A stretch of DNA of 64,000 nucleotides from assembly GCA_963827605.1 (NCBI GenBank), contig CAWHBK010000003.1:496001-560000 (forward strand), read 5' to 3'. Positions 51,181 to 60,146 of the stretch are shown here, piece after piece. A program made the position numbers and the translations under genes. The notes beneath the pieces are model-generated. The model ran no database searches and had not been told where the DNA came from. It saw only the letters and a list, made by a program, of their open reading frames with translations. Source of the stretch: DSYU01 sp963827605 (GTDB lineage: Bacteria > Chloroflexota > Anaerolineae > Anaerolineales > Anaerolineaceae). Numbering within the stretch: position 1 is the first letter of the stretch; each line of letters starts with the position of its first letter.

Positions 51181-52543
51181 CCCGCGCGCTGCGTAAATAT
51201 AGAATAATGACGATTCCAGCAGCGCAGATCAGCGAACCTATCAGAACCACTGGAAATTGGGCCGGCATTGCAGCGGATTGGGTGGTCCCGGACGGTTCTG
51301 GGCTGGTTGAAGCGGTTGTTGTTATCACAAGTTCCGTTTGGGTTGGCGATGGGGTGATTGTTTTCAGGATGGGAGTTCGGGTTAGCGTAGGAATTGGGGT
51401 GAGCGTGACAAAAACCAATTCTGGCGCGCTGCCAAAGCCCTCTGCTGCCCGCCATGCCTGGTCCAGGCCGGCTGTATCGAGACCATACAAGGGGCGTAAA
51501 GCCGCATCAATCACTTGCCCATCCCGCAAGCGCCCCAACAGCGTGTTCATTTTCTCGACGCCCTGATTTTCAATCAAGTATTCCACAACCATCCGGCTGT
51601 GGGCATAGGCCAGCCGCGCTTGTTGTTCATCAGCCGGGAAGGTACTGCTCAATGTTTCGAGTCCCGCGAGCTGCTGATCATCCAGCGCGTGGATGATCAG
51701 GTCGCGTTCTTCCTGAGGCATTTTCCCTTCCGCATATCCCGCTAAACCCTCCTCCAGCCAAAGCGGCAGCGGGTCATTGCGGCAGTTGGTATATGCCGTC
51801 GATATGAGCAGGTGGGCCAATTCATGGGGGATCACCCTTTGCGCCCATTGATATGGATCCTGCGGTGAGATCGCAATCACCACTACGTCCAATTTTGGGT
51901 AGGCGACCCCACCCGCCCAATCGGGCACCCCTGTAACGGCATCCAGCAAATCATCCAGCGAGGGATAGATTACCAGGCGCAGCTTGCCCGGATACTGAAT
52001 GCCGGCTTTTTCCGCCAGCCGGTCTATACTTCTGCCAGCAATATCTATCATTCGCTTTCCAAAATCTAATTCACCCCCCGTCCAATACAGCGTGATCTGT
52101 CCCTGTTCCAACTTCTGCCAGGTATATTCGGGGTCTTCCATCACGATGTTTTTTGGCTCCGTCACCAGTTCATTCCCGGCCTCATCGTGGATCTCCCACT
52201 GCCACCATATTTTTACTCCAGGCAGATAAGCGTCGTCCAATTCCAGGTTCCATTCGTACCGGGCGCTAACCTGCAAACCTGGATCGATGTCCGGTTTTCC
52301 CCGCAGACTCAGCTCTGGGCAGCTGTTGCTGCTGACTCCATATAGGATTTCAACCCGGTCGATCTTCGCCGGGCTAATGGCGCCTAATGTGAATGTTACG
52401 GTTTTGCCGGTTTTTTGCTGCGCCCGGTTCACAGCCGCCCGAATTCCTATCGACTGCGCCAGAACCGGTTGGCTTAAATATAGAACGAGAAAAAAAGCCG
52501 ATGCAAGGGAGATAAAATTCCTATGGTTGGAATGTACAGCCAT
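51173..52543 (-). CDS. Secreted, membrane-anchored gluzincin metalloprotease (peptidase MA-like)
   Basis: The 456-residue protein has a signal peptide cleaved after about SQPVLAQS. A beta-rich domain (about 30-130) precedes the peptidase domain. The zinc motif VIPHELAHLL (HExxH) and the downstream Glu in LWLEEGLAGYAEG match the peptidase MA/gluzincin family. A Thr/Pro-rich spacer (about 375-425) is followed by one C-terminal helix and an Arg-rich end, giving an external enzyme tethered to the membrane. Its substrate is unknown. Confidence 0.82.
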   Translation of the reverse strand: MAVHSNHRNFISLASAFFLVLYLSQPVLAQSIGIRAAVNRAQQKTGKTVTFTLGAISPAKIDRVEILYGVSSNSCPELSLRGKPDIDPGLQVSARYEWNLELDDAYLPGVKIWWQWEIHDEAGNELVTEPKNIVMEDPEYTWQKLEQGQITLYWTGGELDFGKRMIDIAGRSIDRLAEKAGIQYPGKLRLVIYPSLDDLLDAVTGVPDWAGGVAYPKLDVVVIAISPQDPYQWAQRVIPHELAHLLISTAYTNCRNDPLPLWLEEGLAGYAEGKMPQEERDLIIHALDDQQLAGLETLSSTFPADEQQARLAYAHSRMVVEYLIENQGVEKMNTLLGRLRDGQVIDAALRPLYGLDTAGLDQAWRAAEGFGSAPELVFVTLTPIPTLTRTPILKTITPSPTQTELVITTTASTSPEPSGTTQSAAMPAQFPVVLIGSLICAAGIVIILYLRSARDR

Positions 52544-52641
52544 GCTATTAGTTTACCACCTGGCCGGCTATCAAAAGCGCATATAATTAAATTGAATGGC
52601 CAACTCGCTCACCCTCTGAACAATTCAGGAGTTATAAAAAT

Positions 52642-53523
52642 TTGGATACCAATGAAGATGCCGTAATCATGCGGTTGGTTCAATGGGGAGAACAGCAGCA
52701 CCTGGTGCGCGCCATGCTGTTGACCAGCTCTTTGGCCGTCCCCAATGGGCCCATCGACATCCTCTCCGACTATGATGTCATTCTCGTATTGACGGACATC
52801 CATCCCTTTCATTCAGAACGCGGCTGGCTGGAGGAATTTGGGCAAGTGCTGGTATTGTACCGGGATCCGATCGAAAGAAATGCTGGTTCCTTGAAATCCG
52901 GTTATGTCGTCCAGTTTGAAGACGGACTAAAGATTGATTTCTCTCTGTGGGAAATTGATATTTTACGCCGCATCGTGGCCAGCCCGCAACCGGAGCCCGA
53001 ATTGGATGCCGGGTACCGCATCCTGCTGGATAAGGATCATCTGACGGATGGGCTGCAGCCCCCTTCCTTTGCAGCCTTTATTCCCAAACCACCAACGGAA
53101 ACTGAGTTTCGGGAGCGAGTAGAAATGTTCCTCCTCGATGCCACGTATGTGGCAAAATTCCTGTGGCGGGACGATGTCATGGCAGCGAAATTCCTTCTTG
53201 ATAATTTTATGAAGCAAGAACATCTACGCCCAGTGCTGGAATGGCACATTGAGACAGCGCATGACTGGTCGGTAAAACCCGGCCCGTATGGGCGGCGGAT
53301 GAAAAAATGGCTTCGCCCTGATCTATGGGAAGATCTGGAAAATACCTATGTTGGCGCCAGGTTGGAAGAGAATTGGGCAGCGCTTTTCAAAACCATCGCC
53401 TTAATGCGCAAAGTGGCTACTGAAGTTGGCGGTACTTTAGGGTACCTTTATCCCACGGAGATGGAGCGGAAAACGCTTGACCACCTGCACAAGGTAAAAA
53501 ACCTTACCCACCATCCAAAGTAA
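52642..53523 (+). CDS. Aminoglycoside 6-adenylyltransferase-like protein (ANT(6)/AadK family)
   Basis: The 293-residue protein begins with a TTG, CAGGAG being 11 bases upstream. TSSLAVPNGPIDILSDYDV contains the nucleotidyltransferase Asp pair. GLKIDFSLWEID, DATYVAKFLWRDD and WHIETAHDWSVKPGPYGRRMKKWL (in part) are characteristic of ANT(6) enzymes that adenylylate streptomycin. Whether this homologue inactivates an antibiotic cannot be told. Confidence 0.82.
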   Translation: MDTNEDAVIMRLVQWGEQQHLVRAMLLTSSLAVPNGPIDILSDYDVILVLTDIHPFHSERGWLEEFGQVLVLYRDPIERNAGSLKSGYVVQFEDGLKIDFSLWEIDILRRIVASPQPEPELDAGYRILLDKDHLTDGLQPPSFAAFIPKPPTETEFRERVEMFLLDATYVAKFLWRDDVMAAKFLLDNFMKQEHLRPVLEWHIETAHDWSVKPGPYGRRMKKWLRPDLWEDLENTYVGARLEENWAALFKTIALMRKVATEVGGTLGYLYPTEMERKTLDHLHKVKNLTHHPK

Positions 53524-53565
53524 GTAATGTAAATCCTGAAAAAAGACCGTCAAAAGGAGAATCCC

Positions 53566-55596
53566 ATGCCTTTCAGCCACCGTTTCCGCCAGGTTCACCT
53601 CGATTTTCACACCGCACTCCAATGCGAAGATGTGGGCGCCGATTTCAACCCACAGGTCTTTGTCGATACGCTGAAAATGGGGCACGTCGATACGATCAAT
53701 GTATTCGCGAAATGCCATCACGGATATTCGTATTACCCCACCCAGGTTGGCGCCATGCACCCTAACCTGAAGTTTGATCTGCTCGGCCAGCAAATCGACG
53801 CCCTGCACAAAGCGGATATTCGCTGCCCGATTTATGTCTCGGTTAAATGGGACGATCTCGCCGGTATTCAGCACCCTGAATGGGTCGTGGTAGACAAGGA
53901 AGGCCGGATGGCTATGCGCCCACCGGCATCTGGAAATTCGGGTTGGACCACCATGGATGTATCCAGTGGGTATGGAGAAACTTTCCTGGCCCAGATCGCG
54001 GAGATTTGCGACCGCTTTGGCAGCGCAGTTGACGGTTTCTGGCTGGATATCTGCTTTCCCCAGCCAAACTATTCGCCCTGGGGACAGGCGCAGTTACGAA
54101 AGGCCGGGATTGACATTGCGGACGATGCAGCCGTCTGGCGCTATGCCCGCCAGCAGGATCTCCAATTCTTTGCCCGGGTGACCGATTTAATCAAACAAAA
54201 AGCGCCCCAGGCAACCTATTATTTCAACGGCACTACCACGGCCGACATGGCCGAAGTGGTCGATTATGTAACGCATTTCGAAGTCGAATCGCTGCCTACT
54301 TCGGGCGGCGCATGGGGTTACCTGCACTATCCGATCATGAGCCGCCAGGCGCGCACCTACGGCAAAGAAATCATCGGCATGACCGGACGATTCCACAAAT
54401 CCTGGGCCGACTTTGGCGGGCTAAAAACGCACGATCAGCTGGATTACGAATGCGGAACGATCCTCGCCGCCGGGGGGCGTATTTGTGTCGGGGACCAGCT
54501 GCACCCGCGCGGCGTGCTGGATCCAGCCGTGTACCGGTTGATTGGGCAGTCCTTCAGCCGCGTTGAACAGCTCGAGCCCTGGTTAACGGATGCCAGGCCG
54601 GCCGCGGAAATAGCCGTCCTCGCGCTGGGGAAGCCGCTTGATACCTCGCCTGGTGTGGGCGCGCACAGCCCAGAGGTGGAAGGCGCCGGGCAGATGCTGC
54701 TGGAGTGCGGCGTGCAGTTCGATATTGTCGACCACTTGGCGGATCTTACCCGATATTCCGCCGTGATCCTGCCTGACGCTGCCGTTCTGGATGCCGCCTG
54801 GCAAGTAAAAATCCGAGCCTACCTGGCTAAAGGCGGGCGCCTGGTGCTCTCCGGCACCGCCGCGCTGGATCCCGCTTCAGGCCGTTTCCAGCTGCCAGAA
54901 ATCCCGGTCACTTTCCACGGAACGGCTCCGACGCAGCCCAGCTATCTGCATCTGGACGCACACCTGACCGGGGGAAACCAGGGCGATGCAAATAACCTGT
55001 CTACCGACTACGACTATGTTTTCTATGATCCGGCCTACCTGGTTGAACCCCTACCCGGCGCGGAGCAGCACGGCATGCTCAAGCGCGCCTTATTCAACCG
55101 CACCTGGGAACACTTTACCAGCCACCAGCATGCACCGGTGGGCAAATCGCTGGATGCGCCTCTCACGGTGCAAAACCAGAACGTGTTATATATCGCCGCG
55201 CCGCTGTTCTCCGCCTATCGCGCCCACGATTACTGGGCTTATCGCGAGATTGCTCGCAACGCTCTCAAGAACTTCCTACCGCCTGCCTTGCTTATCCCCG
55301 GCGGGCCGGGCTGGGTCGAATATACCCTGCACGCCCAGCCAGAGAGCAGCGAGCATCCTGCCCGGCAGATGGTACACGTGGTTGTTTTTCACCCGCGCCG
55401 TTCGATGCAGCCCATCCCGCATGTTGACCAGTCCTGGCCTACCTGCGGTCTCCGTTTTCAAGTGCGGATTGCGAAGGCGCCCGGGCGGGTAACCCTGGCT
55501 CCCGAAGGGTCCCCACTAAAGCATACCTATGCGGATGGCTATCTTATGGTTGAACTGCCCCCGATTTCAGCGCACGCAGTTGTGGTGATCGAATAA
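53566..55596 (+). CDS. Putative glycoside hydrolase, GHL6-like with beta-galactosidase trimerisation-like domain
   Basis: The 676-residue protein lacks a signal peptide. The N-terminal TIM-barrel part (about 10-330) has NVFAKCHHGYSYYPTQVG and AVDGFWLDICFP, where the Asp may be catalytic, plus HFEVESLPTSGGAWGYLHYP. A Rossmann-like domain (about 350-450), resembling the trimerisation domain of GH42, follows with YSAVILPDAAVLD and LAKGGRLVLSG. I recall this order in hypothetical glycosyl hydrolase 6 / alpha-fucosidase-like proteins. GGAG is 7 bases upstream of the ATG. It is preceded by 42 bases and stands in the same direction as the adenylyltransferase. Confidence 0.68.
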   Translation: MPFSHRFRQVHLDFHTALQCEDVGADFNPQVFVDTLKMGHVDTINVFAKCHHGYSYYPTQVGAMHPNLKFDLLGQQIDALHKADIRCPIYVSVKWDDLAGIQHPEWVVVDKEGRMAMRPPASGNSGWTTMDVSSGYGETFLAQIAEICDRFGSAVDGFWLDICFPQPNYSPWGQAQLRKAGIDIADDAAVWRYARQQDLQFFARVTDLIKQKAPQATYYFNGTTTADMAEVVDYVTHFEVESLPTSGGAWGYLHYPIMSRQARTYGKEIIGMTGRFHKSWADFGGLKTHDQLDYECGTILAAGGRICVGDQLHPRGVLDPAVYRLIGQSFSRVEQLEPWLTDARPAAEIAVLALGKPLDTSPGVGAHSPEVEGAGQMLLECGVQFDIVDHLADLTRYSAVILPDAAVLDAAWQVKIRAYLAKGGRLVLSGTAALDPASGRFQLPEIPVTFHGTAPTQPSYLHLDAHLTGGNQGDANNLSTDYDYVFYDPAYLVEPLPGAEQHGMLKRALFNRTWEHFTSHQHAPVGKSLDAPLTVQNQNVLYIAAPLFSAYRAHDYWAYREIARNALKNFLPPALLIPGGPGWVEYTLHAQPESSEHPARQMVHVVVFHPRRSMQPIPHVDQSWPTCGLRFQVRIAKAPGRVTLAPEGSPLKHTYADGYLMVELPPISAHAVVVIE

Positions 55597-55698
55597 CTCT
55601 CGGGCATCAAACAGGTTTATTCGCCCGCGAAAAGGCCTGCTCCATTCAAACCGAACTCTATAGAAACACCTGCCTTTAAAATTGCCGCTATACTACTT

Positions 55699-55718
55699 CC
55701 GATTTAACCATAAATCGG
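55699..55718. repeat. 8-bp perfect inverted repeat
   Basis: CCGATTTA-ACCA-TAAATCGG lies 84 bases upstream of the ilv promoter. It could terminate the upstream gene or bind a regulator; no T-run follows. Confidence 0.4.
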
Positions 55719-55801
55719 CCTGATTATGTCGCTTTCGGAAATAGAGTGTTGTCGATTTGTTACAGTTTACATATTCGTCAGCATTTTTTAAGATTGGGTA
55801 C

Positions 55802-55830
55802 TTGACAAAGGTTTCCAATTTTCGTATTAT
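55802..55830 (+). promoter_or_regulatory. Consensus sigma70 promoter of the ilv/leu operon
   Basis: TTGACA (55802-55807) and TATTAT (55825-55830) are exactly 17 bases apart. This is the best promoter in the window and lies 43 bases before the leader peptide ATG. Confidence 0.88.
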
Positions 55831-55872
55831 CTTTCTAATATACTGAAAGCAAATAAATGGATTGCTAAAAAC

Positions 55873-55995
55873 ATGATTTCTGTCTCCCTGTTTATTCTGG
55901 TACTTATTGCGGCTCTCATCCTTATTGAGAGCCAAATTGCGGTTGAGAGGCAGAAAGGATTTGTAAAGGTTGAGGAAAGGCGCGAAAAGAGATAA
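55873..55995 (+). CDS. Ile/Leu/Val-rich leader peptide of the ilv operon (attenuator), or small membrane protein
   Basis: The 40-residue frame opens MISVSLFILVLIAALILIE, with 14 Ile, Leu or Val among its first 24 codons, then a charged tail ending EERREKR. It lies between a consensus promoter and an intrinsic terminator, upstream of ilvD. That is the classical layout of transcription attenuation by ribosome stalling at branched-chain codons. The ribosome site is weak (GGA, 11 bases away). The alternative is a genuine one-helix membrane protein with a basic tail. Confidence 0.62.
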   Translation: MISVSLFILVLIAALILIESQIAVERQKGFVKVEERREKR

Positions 55996-56019
55996 GCCAG
56001 ACAGAAACCAGGTACAACC

Positions 56020-56056
56020 AGAGCCGACCAGCCGCAGCAGGTCGGCTCTTTTCTTG
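56020..56056 (+). terminator. Intrinsic terminator/attenuator upstream of ilvD
   Basis: AGAGCCGACC (56020-56029) and GGTCGGCTCT (56040-56049) form a perfect 10-bp stem followed by TTTTCTT. A leader hairpin GGCTCTC (55911-55917)/GAGAGCC (55927-55933) uses the same sequence, so AGAGCC and GGCTCT segments can pair in mutually exclusive ways. The gap to the ilvD ATG is only about 40 bases. Confidence 0.85.
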
Positions 56057-56097
56057 TCTAGACAACGAATAGAAATATTGGTAACACAGGAGAAGAG

Positions 56098-57765
56098 ATG
56101 CGTTCAAACCAGATGAAGTCAGGGATCGAGCGAGCCCCCCATCGCGCTTTACTCAAGGCAGTTGGCCTGTCCGACGCTGACATGAAAAAACCCTTCATTG
56201 CTGTATGCAACTCGTATGTTGACATTATCCCAGGGCACAATCATTTACAGAGTTTTGCCCGGCTGGTTAAAGACGCGATCCGCGCGGCCGGCGGCGTGCC
56301 TTTTGAATTCAACACCATCGGCGTGGATGATGGTATTGCCATGGGACACGCCGGCATGAAATACTCGCTGCCCTCAAGGGAACTGATCGCCGACTGCGTG
56401 GAGACGATGGTGGAGGCCCATCCCTTCGATGGAATGGTGTGTATCCCCAATTGTGACAAGATCGTGCCCGGGATGTTGATGGCTGCAATGAGAGTCAACA
56501 TCCCGGCGATTTTTATATCCGGCGGCGCGATGCCCGCCGGGCGCACGCCGGATGGACAGGCCGTTGACCTGATCTCCGTCTTCGAAGCGGTCGGGGCGTA
56601 CCAGGCCGGTAAGATCGACAGCGCCCGCCTGAAGCTCCTCGAAGATACGGCCTGCCCTGCCTGCGGCTCGTGCGCGGGCATGTTCACCGCCAACAGCATG
56701 AACTGCTTGATGGAAGTCCTCGGCATGGCCCTGCCGTATAACGGCACAGCCCTGGCGAAATCCGCCGAACGCGAAACCCTGGCCCGCAAAGCCGGCACAA
56801 TGATCCTTGACCTGGTTCACCGCGGCATTCGGCCGCGCGATATTGTCACGGCCGAAGCCCTGGATGATGCCTTTGCCCTGGATATGGCCATGGGCGGTTC
56901 AACCAACACCGTCCTGCATACCCTGGCCATCGCCAACGAGGCCGGGTTGGATTATCCACTCACCCGGATTAACACCGTAGCCGACCGGGTACCCCATCTG
57001 TGCAAGGTTTCCCCGGCCGGGCAGTGGCACATCGAGGATGTGCACCGCGCCGGCGGCGTTCCCGCGATCCTCAACGAAGTCCAACGCGCCACCGGCACCC
57101 TGCACCTCGACCGGATGACCGTCACCGGGCGCACGCTGGCCAACTCGATCAACGGCGTCTTTATCTGCGACGAGGAAGTTATCCACCCCGCTGAAAAGGC
57201 GCACTCGTCGCGAGGTGGGCTGGCAATCCTGTTTGGCAACCTGGCCCCCAAGGGCGCCGTGGTCAAGACGGGCGGCGTCGATAGCAAAATGACCCACTTC
57301 TCCGGCCCCGCCCGCATCTTTGAATCCCAGGAAGCCGCCATGCATGGCATTATGAGCGGTCAGGTAGAAGCCGGCGACGTGGTGGTCATCCGCTACGAAG
57401 GCCCGCGGGGCGGACCGGGGATGCAGGAAATGCTGTCCCCCACCTCGGCGCTGATGGGCATGGGGCTGGGCGACAAAGTGGCCTTGATCACCGATGGGCG
57501 CTTCTCGGGCGGCACGCGCGGCGCTTGTATCGGCCACGTTTCTCCCGAAGCTGCCGCGCGCGGTCCAATCGCCGCCCTGCGCCAGGGCGACACAATCGAC
57601 ATCGACTTGCAAGCCCGCTCATTAAACGTCCGCCTCACGGAAGAGGAAATTTCCCGCCGTATCACCTCGCTGCCTCCCTTCCAACCGCGCACGACCAGCA
57701 AGTGGCTGAAACGTTATGCCCACTTCGTTACCAGCGCCGACACCGGTGCGGTTCTAGCCGAATAA
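56098..57765 (+). CDS. ilvD: Dihydroxy-acid dehydratase
   Basis: The 555-residue enzyme makes 2-oxoisovalerate and 2-oxo-3-methylvalerate. The Fe-S ligand cysteines are in VCNSYVDIIPGH, IPNCDKIVPGM and CPACGSCAGMFTANSMNCLME. SDGRFSGGT-like C-terminal motif is present as ITDGRFSGGTRGACIGHVSPEA. AGGAGAAG is upstream of the ATG. First structural gene of the operon, following the attenuator. Confidence 0.96.
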   Translation: MRSNQMKSGIERAPHRALLKAVGLSDADMKKPFIAVCNSYVDIIPGHNHLQSFARLVKDAIRAAGGVPFEFNTIGVDDGIAMGHAGMKYSLPSRELIADCVETMVEAHPFDGMVCIPNCDKIVPGMLMAAMRVNIPAIFISGGAMPAGRTPDGQAVDLISVFEAVGAYQAGKIDSARLKLLEDTACPACGSCAGMFTANSMNCLMEVLGMALPYNGTALAKSAERETLARKAGTMILDLVHRGIRPRDIVTAEALDDAFALDMAMGGSTNTVLHTLAIANEAGLDYPLTRINTVADRVPHLCKVSPAGQWHIEDVHRAGGVPAILNEVQRATGTLHLDRMTVTGRTLANSINGVFICDEEVIHPAEKAHSSRGGLAILFGNLAPKGAVVKTGGVDSKMTHFSGPARIFESQEAAMHGIMSGQVEAGDVVVIRYEGPRGGPGMQEMLSPTSALMGMGLGDKVALITDGRFSGGTRGACIGHVSPEAAARGPIAALRQGDTIDIDLQARSLNVRLTEEEISRRITSLPPFQPRTTSKWLKRYAHFVTSADTGAVLAE

Positions 57766-57830
57766 AAGGTTTGCATTCTTATTGAAAACGGTCGAAAGAA
57801 GACCGAACCCTATCGAAGGAGAAATTGCAG

Positions 57831-59546
57831 ATGAAATATACCGGTGCCCAAATTCTATTGGAAAGCCTGCTTCACGAAGGCGCCAACCTTGTCTTTGGCT
57901 ACCCTGGGGGAGCCAACCTCCCTATTTATGACGCCCTGGGAAACTATCCCATCCATCACGTTCTTGGGCGCCACGAACAGGGCCTCACCCACATGGCTGA
58001 CGGTTTCGCCCGCGCGAGCGGAAAAGTAGGCGTAGCCCTGGCAACCTCCGGACCAGGCGCTACCAACATGGTCACCGGGATTGCCACCGCCATGATGGAT
58101 TCCTCACCCATCGTGTGCCTGACGGGTCAGGTTGCCTCCTACTTCATCGGCTACGATGCCTTCCAGGAAACCGATATCACCGGCATCACCCTGCCAATCA
58201 CCAAGCACAATTACCTGGTTACGGACGTAAATGATATTGCCCACACGGTCCGGGAGGCATTCTACATTGCCCGCACCGGGCGACCTGGGCCCGTACTGGT
58301 GGATATTACCAAAGATGCCCAGCAAGCCGCCATCGAGTGGGCTTACGATGACTCTCCCATTCGCCTGTCCGGTTATCGCCCCGATATGCGTCCCATGCCA
58401 GCCGATTTGCAGCGCGCCGTCGAGCTGATCGCCGCCGCCAAGCGACCGGTTATCCTGGCCGGGCGGGGTGTGTTGTTGAGCAACGCGATGACCCAGCTGC
58501 GCGAGTTTGCGGAAAAAACGAGTACGCCCGTAGCAATGACGCTCCTCGGCCTGGGCGGTTTCCCCGCCAGCCACCCGCTGGCGCTGGGCATGATGGGCAT
58601 GCACGGCGAGTCGTGGACGAACCATGCCATCCAGGAAGCCGACCTGCTGCTGGCCTTTGGCATGCGTTTTGACGACCGCGTAACCGGCAGCCTGAAGACA
58701 TATGCCCAAAATGCGAAGAAGATCCACATTGACATCGATACTTCTGAAATCAACAAGAACGTCAAGGTGGATGTGCCTCTGATCGGCGACCTGCGCGAAA
58801 CACTCGAGCAGATCTTGCCGCATCTCGAAACCTGCCAGCAGTGCGACCGCCAGGAATGGGTTGCTCATATCCAAAAGATGAAAGATGAAGTCCGGCCGCG
58901 CGACATCCAAAACCTGCCAGATATTGGCAAGTTGTTCGCCGCGCACGTCATCAATGATTTGTGGCGCTACACAAACGGCAAAGCGCTGCTGGTGACGGAT
59001 GTTGGCCAGCACCAGATGTGGTCTGCTCAGTACTACTGGCAGGACGAACCGCATCACCTGATCACCTCTGGCGGACTGGGTACGATGGGCTTTGGCCTCC
59101 CGGCTGCCATTGGCGCAAAATTTGCCCGACCTGACGCGAATGTTTGGGTGGTATGCGGCGATGGCGGCTTCCAGATGACGCAAATGGAATTAGCTACCGC
59201 CGCCCAGGAAGGCATCAAAGTGAACGTTGCCATCATCAACAACGGTTACCTGGGCATGGTGCGGCAGTGGCAGGAGTTCTTCTACGAGCGCCGGTACATT
59301 GGCACCCCCATGCGCAGCCCAGACTTTGTCAAAATCGCTGAAGCTCACGGGCTGTGCGGGCTGCGAGTTACCAGCCGGGCCGAGGTCGAAGGCGCAATCC
59401 GCAAGGCGGAAGAGACGGAAGGCACGGTGGTTGTTGACTTCCGGGTTGAGTCGGAAGACTCTGTCTACCCAATGGTTCCAACTGGTGCAGCGCTCAATGA
59501 GATGATCCGCAGGCCAGTTCCGGAAATGGAATTCGACGAAATCTAA
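57831..59546 (+). CDS. ilvB: Acetolactate synthase large subunit
   Basis: The 571-residue TPP-dependent enzyme condenses pyruvate. FGYPGGANLPIYDAL has the conserved PGG; HEQGLTHMADGFARASGKVG holds the TPP-activating Glu. Walker-like GDGGFQMTQMELATAAQEG then NNGYLGMVRQWQEFFY form the TPP/Mg site. AAGGAG lies 10 bases before the ATG; a TTG two codons upstream is an alternative start. Confidence 0.96.
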   Translation: MKYTGAQILLESLLHEGANLVFGYPGGANLPIYDALGNYPIHHVLGRHEQGLTHMADGFARASGKVGVALATSGPGATNMVTGIATAMMDSSPIVCLTGQVASYFIGYDAFQETDITGITLPITKHNYLVTDVNDIAHTVREAFYIARTGRPGPVLVDITKDAQQAAIEWAYDDSPIRLSGYRPDMRPMPADLQRAVELIAAAKRPVILAGRGVLLSNAMTQLREFAEKTSTPVAMTLLGLGGFPASHPLALGMMGMHGESWTNHAIQEADLLLAFGMRFDDRVTGSLKTYAQNAKKIHIDIDTSEINKNVKVDVPLIGDLRETLEQILPHLETCQQCDRQEWVAHIQKMKDEVRPRDIQNLPDIGKLFAAHVINDLWRYTNGKALLVTDVGQHQMWSAQYYWQDEPHHLITSGGLGTMGFGLPAAIGAKFARPDANVWVVCGDGGFQMTQMELATAAQEGIKVNVAIINNGYLGMVRQWQEFFYERRYIGTPMRSPDFVKIAEAHGLCGLRVTSRAEVEGAIRKAEETEGTVVVDFRVESEDSVYPMVPTGAALNEMIRRPVPEMEFDEI

Positions 59547-59559
59547 GTGTAGGAGAAAA

Positions 59560-60117
59560 ATGATGCAGCACACCCTGATCGCCCTTGTCGAAGATAAACC
59601 TGGTGTCCTCAACCGGGTATCCTCCTTGTTTCGCCGCCGGAACTTCAACATCGAATCACTCACCGTGGGACACACAGACCAGCCAGGCATTTCGCGCATG
59701 ACCATTGTGATGGATAGTGACAACGCCAGCGCTGAACGGGTTACTTCCTATTTGTATAAACTGATCAACGTCATCCAGATTGAGGATGTGACCGACCGGC
59801 CCTCGGTGAACCGGGACCTGGCGATGATTAAGGTTTCTGTCACAGCCGCCAACCGTACGGAAATCATCCAGCTTGTGGACGTTTTCCGCGCCCGGATTGT
59901 CGATGTGGCGAACGATTCGCTGATCATCGAAATAACCGGCGACGAAGATAAGATCACCGGTTTCGTCGAAGTTCTGCAGCCCTACGGCATCCTGGAAATG
60001 GTTCGCACCGGCATTGTATCCATGCTGCGCGGCGCAGTTGCCCCAACCAATGGACATGTTTTTGCAGCCAGCGGCAACGGTAATGGTAACGGCAAAATGG
60101 TCAAGATGCTTGGTTAG
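59560..60117 (+). CDS. ilvN: Acetolactate synthase small (regulatory) subunit
   Basis: The 185-residue protein has an N-terminal ACT domain (HTLIALVEDKPGVLNRVSSLF, RRNFNIESL) and a second IlvH-type domain with YGILEMVRTG. It mediates feedback inhibition by valine. A Gly/Asn-rich tail ends the protein. Two adjacent ATGs are possible starts; AGGAG is upstream of both. Confidence 0.94.
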   Translation: MMQHTLIALVEDKPGVLNRVSSLFRRRNFNIESLTVGHTDQPGISRMTIVMDSDNASAERVTSYLYKLINVIQIEDVTDRPSVNRDLAMIKVSVTAANRTEIIQLVDVFRARIVDVANDSLIIEITGDEDKITGFVEVLQPYGILEMVRTGIVSMLRGAVAPTNGHVFAASGNGNGNGKMVKMLG

Positions 60118-60146
60118 ATCGAAAAATATTTTATTGGAGAAACAGA

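Larger units (their letters stand above)
55597..56097 (+). other. 500-base leader region of the branched-chain amino acid operon
   Basis: It contains a short hairpin (55699-55718), a consensus promoter, a leader peptide frame and an intrinsic terminator before ilvD. The first 100 bases hold nothing else recognisable. Confidence 0.75.

Noticed and set aside
55693..55935. Minus-strand frame of 80 codons upstream of ilvD
   Set aside because: It lies antisense to a consensus promoter and leader peptide and has no ribosome site.
58104..59183. Long antisense frame (359 codons) inside ilvB
   Set aside because: It is a shadow of the strongly conserved ilvB frame in GC-rich DNA; the same holds for long antisense frames in ilvD (56899-57612) and the PEP-utilising gene (28352-29125).
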